Assembly: GCA_009767595.1 (NCBI GenBank)
Contig: VSDK01020686.1
Location: 68,496 to 132,495 of the forward strand
DNA: 64,000 nt
Reading direction: 5' to 3'
Source: Symbiodinium kawagutii
Lineage: Eukaryota; Sar; Dinophyceae; Suessiales; Symbiodiniaceae
Made by a program: the position numbers and the translations under genes. How positions within the stretch are numbered: the first letter of the stretch is position 1; the number at the start of each line of letters is the position of its first letter. The notes under the pieces were generated by a model that was not told the origin of the DNA, ran no database searches, and was given only the letters and a program-made list of their open reading frames with translations. Shown here one piece after another: positions 1 to 12,700 of the stretch.

Positions 1-760
1 GAACAATTGTTGAATGTTTATGAACCAAATTACCGGTGGGTGATTCATAGGTTAAAAGACATCGATAGACCTTTGACAAACCATTTGTTTACTAAATGTG
101 TCCCATTTGTTTAATGATCATTTGTTTAACAAACCATTTGTTCAATAAACTTTTTTAAAGGATTGTGTGTGATTATTGAACACTGGTGTACCTTTTGAAA
201 ATCCTTCGCCATCACGATACTTTTGACCGAACCTGTGGTCCGCATCCCTCATCGCCGCTGGTCAACGGTGTCAGCTCAGAGATGAGGCAACCATGGTGCT
301 GCATGGGAATGAACAATCTTCACAATCATGTTTAGTATCATGATGATGCAAAGGATTATATATTACAATCACTTATTGTGGGAGTGCTCCCATCTTCACA
401 ATCATGAGAATGAAGCAACAAGAACTTTACAAATGATGGGAGCACTCCCATGATTATAGAAAATCATCAACAATCATACATTATTTACTCCCATCATTCA
501 GCATTCTTTGGACCAGAAGTCATTCTTAGACATGATTCAACCCTAACAAGTCATGATAAACCATCATTGTCAAGCATGATGAATCAATATCAGCCATCAC
601 TAGTCAAGTCGTTCTAACAAGATCTAACGAGAATAAACCAGATTTCTATCTAAATAACTGAAATCACAAATATGAAACCAATGGAAACCATCTAAACCTG
701 AAACATTCTAAACCAATTGAAACATCTGTTTCTCCCTAGGCGCAGTCGAGTGGTCCGAGT
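1..760. other. Sequence downstream of the last PRK exon
   Basis: AT-rich with scattered TTTGTT and CCATCAT tracts. A moderately GC-rich patch near 220-300 might hold an exon but gives no convincing frame. Nothing else is supported. Confidence 0.4.
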
Positions 761-839
761 TCAGCCGCGGAACCAGTCGTCATCGTACATCTTGAGCACG
801 GCACCCGGCCTCAGTTCCCACAGCAGCCATGTGTCGACC
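761..839 (-). CDS. prk: Probable last PRK exon in window
   Basis: Encodes VDTWLLWELRPGAVLKMYDD then DWFRG and a TGA at 763-761. Acceptor TCAG|GGT, in phase with exon 18. A GC donor overlapping the stop (CGCG|GCTGAA) could instead carry the reading beyond the window start. Confidence 0.55.
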
Positions 840-3800
840 CTGATCAGCAACCAACCTACCAGCCGCCTGGGACCAGCATCGCGCCTGCCTCGCCATGACC
901 AGCTTCTCAGCCGGTTTGAGGGTTAAGACTTGGTGATCATAACTCCAACACATTTGAGGTGAACTCACTGGTGAAAAGATTTGACGCTTCATGGTGGTGA
1001 TACATTTTTTGGGATCTACATGACCTTGCCATCCACAATCCCAGCTGGAAAACTCTTATCATCACCAAGCTGCTTGCTTCCTTTCAGTTCCATGTCCTTC
1101 TTCAAGGTGATCATAGGGAACTTGCCGTCCTGAAAGGCTTGGAGGAATCATTGAGATTTGCAAACTGACCAACAAACACACATCATGCACAACTCAATTG
1201 GCTACGGGTCAAGGCTTTAATCAACCAACTGATGGGAAATAATAGCCACCAATAAGGGGGAAATCAATGATTAATGATGGGGGATCCAAGGGTACAGGGT
1301 CAACTGACCCATAGCCAATTCCAAGACAGAGCCAAGTCCAAGACAAAACTGTCCACCACTTGACCAATCTTGAAATCTTCACATAACCAACCGAGTGTGC
1401 ACTACTTTAGTGCTGGTGCAGGTGCAACATGCTCTGTAAAGTTGGCAATGACTCATCCAGTGCATCTGTGACTGCTAGAGGATCTGTGTCCTTTTGGCTA
1501 AGCAAATACTGACAACCGAACCAGCACTGGGCGCCTCGACCACTATTGATTGAGCATTGTTTAGCTCAGTCGCAGTCTGTGTGTTTAAAGTTGTGCTTAC
1601 TGAGTCATCCAATGTCAGCACTAAATGGTTGGACTTTGCAGCTGCTGAAGCTGCGGCTAAGTTCATGAATAAATTGTTATTCATCTGGTTGGTGGTTGAA
1701 CCATCCCTATGAAAAATACTAGTCAATCAATCAACCAATCATTGTTAAATACTGGGGAAAACAAAAACATGATTAAAACCACCAACTATATAGTCATAAT
1801 ATGTCATAAACGTAATTATAGTACTTACTCAATGTGAATGACCAGGTGGGCTGTCCCAAGACCAGTAACCACGGTCCGCAAGGCATCTACAGACATACAC
1901 AACCTCTGCAGTAACACAAAGAATTGCACAATCGCAGCAATGTTACCAGTTCATTCACATGGTTGATCAACAGGCAAACTCATAATGACTTCCGGTGATC
2001 CTCTTCAGCAGGTATGTTCATTCCCGAATCAACAGTGCTCTGTTTCTATTGGTCATCTGGCTGTGGGTGCCCTGTACCCAGGCTGCTCACATCCCATATG
2101 ATATGACCAAAGACCAAACTAGTCTAGCTGCTGGGATGTTCATTCTTTAGATGCTCGATGACTATGTACAATTCTCATCCCCGACGGGAGAGTCCCTTTT
2201 CCAAAGGCAGGTACTCCGCCAACCCTGCGGACCTTCTTCTGAATCAGCTTCACCTACGGCACAGCACCATGCCCAGTTGAAATCACCGGTCAACTGCTGC
2301 CGCTGCTTGGTCGTTGGCCGTCCGCTATCAAACATGATTGACCCAAAGAGTAACAACCCAATTATCTTCTGGTATGGGTCATTCACTAGTGTCAAGCTAG
2401 TATCAAACTAGGATCCACGAGTATTGCTGAAAACATGCATGTTTGATTCATACCAGAAGATGCTTATGACACAGATTGGGTTTTGACCAATGTCAACCAA
2501 CACCAACACAACCATGATATCAACTATCATGGTATACTATGCTGTATGAGTGTTTCTCAAAAAATGGTGCCCCTAAATCCTCTAGATTGATCATTTGTAG
2601 TAGCAAACCACCCAATGTGTAGATTCCCAACTTGAGAAACTATCCTATCAATACTATACACGAAACTTCACGCGACAATGAAAGAGAACGAACATAATCT
2701 TACATATCAACCATTATTATCTACTAATATCCACCAACATGAACATTGTGAAATATCAACAGACCAACATGATCTTATGTCAACCATTACTGGTTGGTGG
2801 TTGAACCACCCCGTCATGAAACATATTAGTCGACCAACCATTTGTTAATGACTACTATGGAAAATAAAAATGTTTGAAACCATCAACCACACTATATGGT
2901 GTACCATGACGCTGCATCAACCATGTTGGTGCTTGATCCGAATCATGGGCCTGCTTGGAGCGACGGATTTTGTCGATGCTGATAGTTCGTGCTGAGTGAC
3001 TAATGATGGTTCTCAGGGTGAGTAATACTGGTTGGTGGTTGAACCACCCCTATGAAAACTATTAGTCAACCAACCAATTGTTAATAAATACTGGGAAAAA
3101 TAAAAAATGTCAATCAAACCACCAACCAGAATATAAACCATCAGAAACAGTTGAAAATGATTAGTGTCTTCCAAACAGTTGAAAAGATTATCATGCTTCA
3201 TCTATGCTTTGATCATGGTTGAAAATGATTAGTGGCTAATAATGGTTTGCAGTAACGTAATATGTAATTATGATTAATAAGTCTGAATCATAAGAATGCT
3301 TGATGACAATGGTTACAATTTGAATATGCTGGTCAGATGTGTGGTAACTCCAGAGAGGCTCTATACCCTATGATGATCTTGCATGGCAATGTAGAATCCA
3401 CCAATTTAATTGTTTCCGGGGGATTATCGTAATAAAACATAGTGATCTTCGAACCAGCGAACTGCAAACGATCACTGGTGTGTACGAGTAACTACTGCTG
3501 GTGGGTTTCCTATAGAAAATCGTGACGTTCCATAGGGAAACTACGATTAGTTTCCATAAGAATCGTCTAGGGAAATCTTGACTCTCTTGCAAAAAATATG
3601 TTCTTCATGAATCACCTCCAATAATGCTTCACTAATGGTTAACAAACAGTATTGATGCTGTCAACCTTTTATTCATCTCCTGGTAATTACAGCTTCACTA
3701 CTGCTTCACAACCACGTCCAACATTCAGATTCCTCGTGCCCCAGCTCGCACCAGCTGAAGCCCCACCTTGAGGTAAGGCAGGCCCTGGTCCGAAGGTTCA

Positions 3801-6800
3801 TAACCTCGTGGCGGTGCCAGGCTTCAACGAAGTTGATTCAATCATGAGTTTGGATCATCATTTCATAGGGCCCTGCAGGTGTCCCCAAAGGTGACGCCCC
3901 AACAATCAGGGTTTTTGCAAGGGGTAAATGGCAACCACTAACCCTTCATTAAGGCTTCTGAATCAGCTATTGTGGCAATCACTTTCGGGGGGGTCACCTA
4001 CAATCCCGATCACCATTGGAAGTGGCACAAGTAGTGGTTGATGAGATGAATTTAGTCAATCAATTGAGACTTACTCATGAGATAGCAGTGGTATGACTAA
4101 TTAATTAATGTTGGTTTCTGATTAGTGTAACCCCCCCTAAAGTAATTAAAATAGATGAAACCAACAGGTAGATACTAATCAGAAACCAACATTACTGTAC
4201 GTCCTTGGAAGTGCACTCCCACTGCTAACTGCTGACATTCACCTTGCTTAGTTCAGGGTTCGTTCACCCGCCTGGCTACTTACCAGGAGTATATCCCAGG
4301 GAACCAGCCCCAACTGCACATCCACAGGTGAATCATGCTCCAGAATTGCGATGGAGATGGGAAATGATCGAAAACCATGTGATTGCAGCATAAACATCAT
4401 CATCAGGATGGATGAATCATCATTAACCAGCTTCAAAGACTTGTTTAACTTTTTTAGCCATCAAACACTCTGTACCGTAATTCAATCACTAGTACTAGCA
4501 TTAACCAAAAATGAACCATCATCAACAATTAAGAAACATGTTCGACCATTATGGACCACTGCCAACCATCACTAAGCACTATCCACCATACATCACCTGT
4601 TGCAGAGTGATACCCTCTACTTGGCTAAGTTGGTCTATAATCGGGGTGACTACTAGATATGATAGATATACAGTAGGTGTTTCTCAAGCCATAGAGGTAC
4701 CCCCAAATCATCCAATATTAACCATTTTTATTAATAAACCAACCATTTTTTGGGGTTCCCTATGGCCCCGTACTACTCTGCATTAAGCATGATCCACCGT
4801 TCACATGCTTTCCCTGCCCCAGGTTTTCTGCCAGGACACGCAAGATCACGTCGGCATCTGCCTGGCAACAACATCAAGTTGGTGGAGTTTGCGATGGTTG
4901 CTACGGTTTATTCCTTTGATAATAGCACGGTTTATATTGGTTTAATATTGCTTTAACATGGTTAACTATGGTGGTTCATGTTGGTCTATGAAGCCATCAT
5001 AGTTTCCTATGGTTAATGTTGGCTTGACGTTGGTTCACTATCGTTTTGAGTCACAGTTACTTAATGATGACCATCAACTATGGTCAACTACTAGAATTAG
5101 ATGCTTGGTTCTTGGATATGCATCCCCACTTAGTAGGTGCACACTAACCATGGTTTCTAGGGGTTATACGCTACCTTAGAGGGCTTACAATCATGGTGAA
5201 CTAACCCCAGCTGCACATCCAAGTTGGTTGCCTCATAGAGCCAACCAGTCACGGATGTTGCTACTGGCGAAGCTCACTGATCTCATGGAGTTGGTGAAGC
5301 TGGTTCATGATGCTTGGACAATTGCTGCATCAACCAAAACATCCCAATGAACCGGCATTCCTTGTTAGCGATTATCAGCGACTATTAGCCATCAACCAAC
5401 ATTATTAACTAATAAATCAACCAACATCAACCAATGAATGAACCATGATCAACCTGTCCTTGAATGGCTCAACCATCAGGAGGAAATAACAACCAACATC
5501 AACCAACACTTATCATCATTAGAGCTTGGTTTAATCGACCGGACTACCCCTATTCTGAGAACGACGATTTGCAATATAAATCGCCTTGTCACACTCCACC
5601 TGTGACACTCAACATTTAACCCCCTCCCCGGGTCCTACCAACCGTAACGCTTCGCGTCCCGCGACGACGCTTCGCACTGAGCGCCCGCTCTTTCTGAGGA
5701 TCCACGTACTTGGAGAAGTCCGGCAATCGCTTCTCGATGTCCTCGCGAACCTTGCGGCGTAGCAGGGAGCCCCCGCCGGCCAACAGGTCCACACTCCGCT
5801 CGGCTCATCGTAGGTGATTGACAAACTGGGTATGACGCGTCTGGTGATCTATACGGTGCCTCTTCTTATAGACAAAGAAACAACATTCTTTGAGAATGTT
5901 CATTGAGTCCACCAATAAAAGTGCATATGTGATCACATATGACTGTGTTATCTTGCATGTGTGCATGCATGTAATAGATACAAAATGTAAATCTCAATAC
6001 GGTTGACCATCAAACTATCAATTTCCAAATCATAAACCACGAACTCTTTATCTTATAAACCTTATTTTCTCAGCATTTATCTTATTAACCTCAATCTTGA
6101 CGTCACCACTGACAACTGTAAACCCCTTTAGAGCTTTAAAAAACTGATAAACATCTGTATCAACCTTCTCAACTCGAGTCATTAACCATAAAAAACCCTC
6201 CTTTAGAGCTTCAAAACTGAGCTAAACTCAATCTTCAGCTCTTAAACATCCTCCAGTCATCCTTAAAAAACCTCCTTGAGAGCTTGTATGGGTATGTATG
6301 GGTTCTAGCCCCTCATGGCTTCAATGGGGGGTCATACAGACTCCTGGACAGCAAAGCTTGGATGTTTGAAACCTCCTTAAACTAAATGGGCTTATCATCC
6401 TTTATCAACTGAGCTTGTCGACCCTAATTGATTCATAAAACTTGTCACTACTTCACCATCATTGACCCCTAAGTTGATCAACCTTTGAAAAGTCAACTAC
6501 TTAAAGATGTGATGGTTATATAAACTCTAGTCATTAACCTTTACAACACCTCCTTAAACTTAACCCCTCCAGCGCTCTTCAACCTCCAACGACTCTCCAT
6601 TTCGCGCGCGCGGCACCTGTTCCTCGGTCCAGCCGCGCTCCTCCACGTCGCGCTGCACCTTCCAGGCGAACTTCACGTCGTTCCTGGGGACGGTGACGGC
6701 TGACGGACGTTGAGTGAGCCATGGGATCTATGTGTCATGGATTGTCATGGTCTACTTTGTGTGTATGGAGCCAATGTATCTATGAGTCTATCAGTGTAAT

Positions 6801-9729
6801 CGTATCTAGATGATCTACATATAGATATACATATCTGGCCTATCATGGCCTATCATGGCCTATCATGGCCTATCACGGCCTATCATGGCCTATCACGGCC
6901 TCCGCAGTCTAGCAAGAGTGGATCGAATCCAATGGTGAAAACACTGAATCTGACCGATGCCGACCGGCACCTGTCGGCCAGCATTGGTGAACCAGAACGT
7001 GTCCAGATACGTGTGGGGATTAACGGTTGGTTAATGGTTGATTATAGGGGATAATAACCAACAAAAATGGGGGTTCTGCCAACTATATGAGGATTTCTCA
7101 ACATGGGGAAGCCCAAGAATGGAGGGTTTATTATCAAAAATGATTCATATTGATTTGGGGGCCTCCCTGTTTTGAGAAACACCCATATGCTTGATATAGG
7201 GATGATAAACGGAACGTCTGACAACATTAGGTGTACGTAGATTGGTATCCAATGGATCGATAAGGGTAATAGGGATTTCATGGGATTACAGGGGTGACCT
7301 TTGTACTCCGAAATGACCAGCTCCATGGGCATGCCCCCCTGATACCCTCATCCCCTTCAGAACCTGATCTTTAACAGGGAAACTACCAATCTTAGAAACT
7401 ATTTAGGTCCAGTTCCCCAAGGCCACCCTCGCAGTACCCACAAAATTTGGCCCCCCCCTTTTTACGCTGGCCAAACGCCCCGTTGAAGCACCGCGGCACA
7501 CGATGTCGATGTAGATGGCCACATCCAACTGTTCTCGGGCCTGGTTATTGTGGTGAATATGTACACCTTCAAAAGTGGTTATTCATGGTGGTTGTTATTG
7601 TGGTTATGATTAAGAAAAGGTGGTTTGATTTGTATCATGAACACTGATTTCAAATCAAAAAGATGTTCATGATTTACTGAGGGCATCTATCAATGGTGGT
7701 TATTCATGGTGGTTTAAGGGTGGTTTAGGGGTGGTTTAAGGGTGGTTCTTGATGGTGGTTAATGATGGTTCATCTATCTTGACAAAGTAGTGTGCAGGTC
7801 GATTGTGTAGCCATGCTGGCACTTTCGGACGGGGACCCACCTGTGCCACAGGGTGCCATGGCTTAGCCAAAGGCCAAAGTTCATCACCAATTCAACCAAG
7901 CGAAAACTGCAAGGTCAACAGGTGCAATCTCTGAACGAGGTAGTTCTAGCATCATCATTGGCTGGAGTTGCATCCCTCTTCTCTGGAGTTGTAGTGGAAA
8001 ATGAAAATGTCAACCACACAACCAAGCAGTTGTGGATATCATCCATTCATCATGATCATAGTGGCTCAAATGGTACTATTGTAACCGTAATCATCATTTA
8101 TGGCCACTATCCATCACCGTTTCTCATGATCAATATATGGGAATGGTAGTTTCTCAAGTCAGAGGGGTACCGCAAAATCATCTTTTACATTAACTATTGG
8201 TACACCCCCTTTTATTGGTGTGTTATCCCCTTGTTAGTAGCCGTTGTTAACCAATAACCATTGTTCACCATTTTTGCTTCATTCATAGCCATACAATTGG
8301 TTTATCCCCTAGTATTGTTTGGTACTAACCAATAGCCATTGTTAACCATTGCTACACTGACCAAATAACCCACAAACCATTTATACCCCAAATCTCTCCA
8401 GAGGTGAATAGCCATGAATACACTAATGTCTACCCAGGATTAATAAACCCCTGGTTGATTAATTGGGGGGTTGCTATCTGAATGGGAAACCAAGGCTTTT
8501 GGGGGATACCCCCTATATTAATAAACAAGGGGTTTAGCTTCATCCTGGGTTACCATTAACCAAATAGGAACAAACCCACCATAGCTTTGAGGCTTTCCGT
8601 CGTGGCTTGAGAAACCCGGATCTGAGGCTCAAAATCCATCCAGAAACCGGGTCACTTGCTACCCTGTGGTCGTCTTCCGACGGTGACCATGGATGGTTCC
8701 TGCTGGAAAACCAAGCAGAAATGATTTGGTCCTTCGTGGGGATCAACCATTGCTAACGGGTCTTCAGCACAAATAGATAAATTGATACTATAGACAGCGA
8801 TTTGCAAACATGTAAAATATGTGTGTATATATATATATGTTACTCCGTGGCTTATAGGTCCCTTGCAAAACCTTTGTTGTTTAGTGGCTATATGCTAAAT
8901 CTATCATATCAGATAAAGGCTAAAAATCGAAGTTGGTGGCTGTAACCATGGCTAATCATTCCAAGCCATTACTTTGCCATTATGAACAAACATCATGAAA
9001 TATGACTGACCATCGCCCCCGATCAGTGCAGCGCCTTCTTGTCATAGATGGGGTGCAGTCCTCGGCGGAACCCGTGGCACAGGAAAACCATTCACAATTT
9101 CGTTGGGTGGGAAATTACACCGTGGTTAGAGATGATTCATCATGATGCTGGTCAAGGATGCTTGTTTTATAATGATTAATCATGCAGCTTACGAGTGGTT
9201 GATAGTGGTTGATAATGGCTAATGATGCTGAATGATGCTTCATGCTTGGGTGGGACTCCACAAATTCACCCACTTCTACAGGACGAAAAGATCGTGGCGA
9301 TCTTAGTACCAACTAGTCGAGCTTCTTGTCCAGTTATTTGTTTCACAAAATGCTTTGATGCTAAACCAGGGTTCGTCAACCCATTCAGCGTGGACTCCTC
9401 CAGTTGGGTCAAAACCCTTAGTCCCCCTGGTTCCACCACCATTTCAGTGTTTTCCCACTACTATTGTTTGCTATCATCCCTGATTGTTTGTTGGTTAAAG
9501 CCTTAACCCATGGCCAGTTGGCTGAACTGGAAAGATTGCAACAAACCAATGGCACTGTTTCACGGGGTCGAAGACCTACCAACACCTGGGCTTCACTGCT
9601 GTTCCCAAGCATCCAGGCTGATAATGATGACAGTCATGGTCAACCGATGGCTAACTATAGGGATTATAACCAACAATAGGTATTATATTATATATATATA
9701 TATTATATAGTGATGTAGTGGTTGATGAT

Positions 9730-9787
<58 letters not shown>

Positions 9788-12700
9788 CGATGACGATGAC
9801 GATGATGATCCTCAACATGTGCAGCTGGGCACGATGATCCCATGATCTGCCAGCGCTCCGAGAATCCTTCGAAGACCATGACCTTGTTGGGTTCGATCAA
9901 CTCAGGAGGGTCCTGAAGGTTTAACCACCGCAGTGGTGAGGCCTCATCAGTTGAGTTAGATGGGGTTTAAGCAGGGTATAACCTTGGTTTATCCAGGGTA
10001 TATGATCAACCAGGCTATGTGGCGGCTATGTCTTAGGTTTGCCCAACTCAACTAAGGGTTATATGAGATCAATTCAGAACTATACTGAGGTTTCTATACT
10101 CTGCCATTGTGGGGTTATACGGTTCTACATTGTGATGAAGGGCTTTATGGGGCCTGTACACTCAACCATTGTAGAGTATTTTCCATAAAACCAGGTTAGA
10201 GCAATCCAACCCATTCCAATAATCCACCACTGAACCGCAACGAATCGCTGAAAGATCTCAGTATCCTGCAGCGAAAGTACTGGATGAATCAAACAAAATC
10301 CAACCTGGCCCAACAGGGGCTCCGCATCCGTTAAGCGAGATGCTTGGAAAATCAGTTTCATATTAGCTCCTATTAGTACAGCCACTTGGTAGGATCCAGG
10401 TCCAGTAGGGTAGCCTTACTCATTCAAACCCCGAAGCCTAGCAGCTGTTGCTTCGATCAAAGCCTGTCTTCAGTGGTCCTTGTTGCCGGTGTCATGGTTG
10501 TAGATGGGCTTGTAGACCGCTTTGCCTGTCCCCAGACCCTTTCCCTGGCGTGGTGAAGGCTTGCAAGTGGTAGCACTGGATCAATGACAGGAAACCACAA
10601 CCAGCAAGCAACTCTTGTGGCTGTGGGTCAGTTCACCCTTAGTCCCCCTGGTTCCCCTATCATTAACCAGCTTGTTTTCCCTATTATTGCTGGTTATTAT
10701 CCCCCATTATTGTTGGTTAATATTGACTCATGGCCTTGTCAACGGTTGTCTAAGGATGTTCAACGAATACATAACCCATGGTAGTAATGGAAGGTGAACA
10801 ATAATGATCAGCATAAGGTGCGCTATGAAGTTCCGAAAAATCTGTATATGCCTTCGCTGGCACAGAGGATCGAAGAAAAATACAAGCCTTCCCCAAGTGC
10901 AATGCCCATCTATCCTAGTGCTTGATTATGCCCTTAGATACTTCAATGTGCCCTTATAAATATGTTGCTATTCGCAGCGAACTGGACGCCCAAGTGCACA
11001 TCCAAGTACCAGCTACATCCAGATAGCATCATATCCAAAAATCATCAGCCGGAACTGGTAGCTTCGCCACACCCAACCCATGGGTAGTGAGTGGTGTAGC
11101 TTGCACTTGCAAACGTGCCAACGTTGAAAGGAAACGTTGAGATAAAGGTTTCATGGATGAACAACCCAATACCCATGAACAAAAGAGGTCATCCACCCAT
11201 GCAATTTGGAGCCAGCGGTATCCTTGTACTCCCTTGAGAGGGGGAGCCAGGCCAGGGGCTACCAATGGTGCCCGTTCACCAGCTATTGTAGCTCTCCATG
11301 AACCAGCACCTCTCCTCAGCAGCCCATGCTTCTCCAGCACCTTAGCCATCATTAACCATCGTTGACCTTCATCAACCATCACATAATCATCATCAACCAT
11401 CGTTAATTAACTATCATTAACCACCATTACCCACTTGTCAAGCATGATTACCGAATCATGACCAACCAATAGTGATGAACCAAGTTTCCTATCCTATTCC
11501 TATTATATAACCATCCCACAATCACTACGAACATCCCATGAAATTCCCTGCGCACCGTGACCTTCCCGTCCGCGCGCGGCGCGCGTTGGCGCCTTGCTTC
11601 AGCGCCTCCATCTGCACGCCCATCAGATCGAAGTCGTTCTCCCGAGCATCCAAGGCCGTCAGTCCCGTGGCCTGAAATCCAGTGGCATTGGCGGCTCAGA
11701 TTCGGGTGGTTTTATAGCTTGTGTAGCCACCAGAATAGCTTAGAAAACCACCAGAATCAGCTTATTGTTAATCATTATAAGCTTGTGGCTAGTAATAGCT
11801 TACAGTGATAGCTTATAATGATTAACAATAGCTTGATAGCTTAATCAGATGTAATATCGTTTAGATTGTGGCTAGTTGGTGGTTGAACCACCCTTCTGAA
11901 AAATATGCTTGTCAACCAACTATTTGTTAATGATTACGTTTGGGAAAATCAAAAATGCTTGAAACCACCAACCAGGTGGTGGTTTCTTAAAAGTTATGGT
12001 TTCTTAAGCTTTATTGACCAATGTCTATGACAATATCTATGATTAACAATAATGATAGCTAGATTAGATTCAAACGCTCATAATGATAATATCTATGATT
12101 AACAAGTGTTACATCCAATTAAAATCATTATCATAGATATTGTGGTGTTTCAGATTATGATAATATCTATCATCAACAATAGCTTGATCAGATGTAATAA
12201 AATTAGATAATGACAAAAATATTTGACTTTAGGAATACGGTTTATAATATTGGTTGTATCTGTGAGACTTTTATGCAAAATCATGGGGGATAATAACCAA
12301 CAATCGTAGGAGTTTATATGGTGGTTTCTCAAGCCATAGGGAATCCCAAAAAATGGATGATTTGTTATTATCAAATGGTTAATCAATATTGGATGATTTA
12401 GGGAGCCCCTTTCTTGAGAAACATCCTTGTTAATCCACAGCAAATAATCAACAGCAATAGGGATAGAATAGGGATTTATAGGATAAAACCAAGAAGATAA
12501 GAAACCAACAATAATGGCAAACAAGAGGGATAAACTACTAGGGATACGATAGGAAGATAATAGGGACAAAGCAGGGAACTAATTCCAGCAATAAGAATGA
12601 CAAATCACCCATATTCATAGGGATTTAATCAGTAATAGGCATCAAAAATGATACTTGAATGGCTTGAATCATGGTTAAGATATCTGTAATGTTTGTAGCT

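Noticed and set aside
1475..1726. Extra PRK exon (LAAASAAAKSNHLVLTL...)
   Set aside because: AT-rich, overlaps the end of a family A element and would break the phase between exons 17 and 18 without clear splice sites.
3752..3821. PRK exon 16 starting at GAAG|CCTGGCACC
   Set aside because: It would need a CC or ambiguous donor at exon 15. The AG|GTT acceptor with a GT donor keeps phase and the AG|G rule.
9703..9900. Poly-histidine protein
   Set aside because: Translation of an ATG microsatellite joined to PRK exon 10 out of context.
10536..10556. Longer PRK exon 9 starting at CCAG|GGAAAGGG
   Set aside because: It adds residues not in PRK; the ACAG|GCA acceptor gives the exact family spacing (LKQGKAVYKPIYNH).
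11029..11400. Minus-strand ORF of 123 codons
   Set aside because: Overlaps a repeat also found near 40.6 kb; no splice context and no family match.
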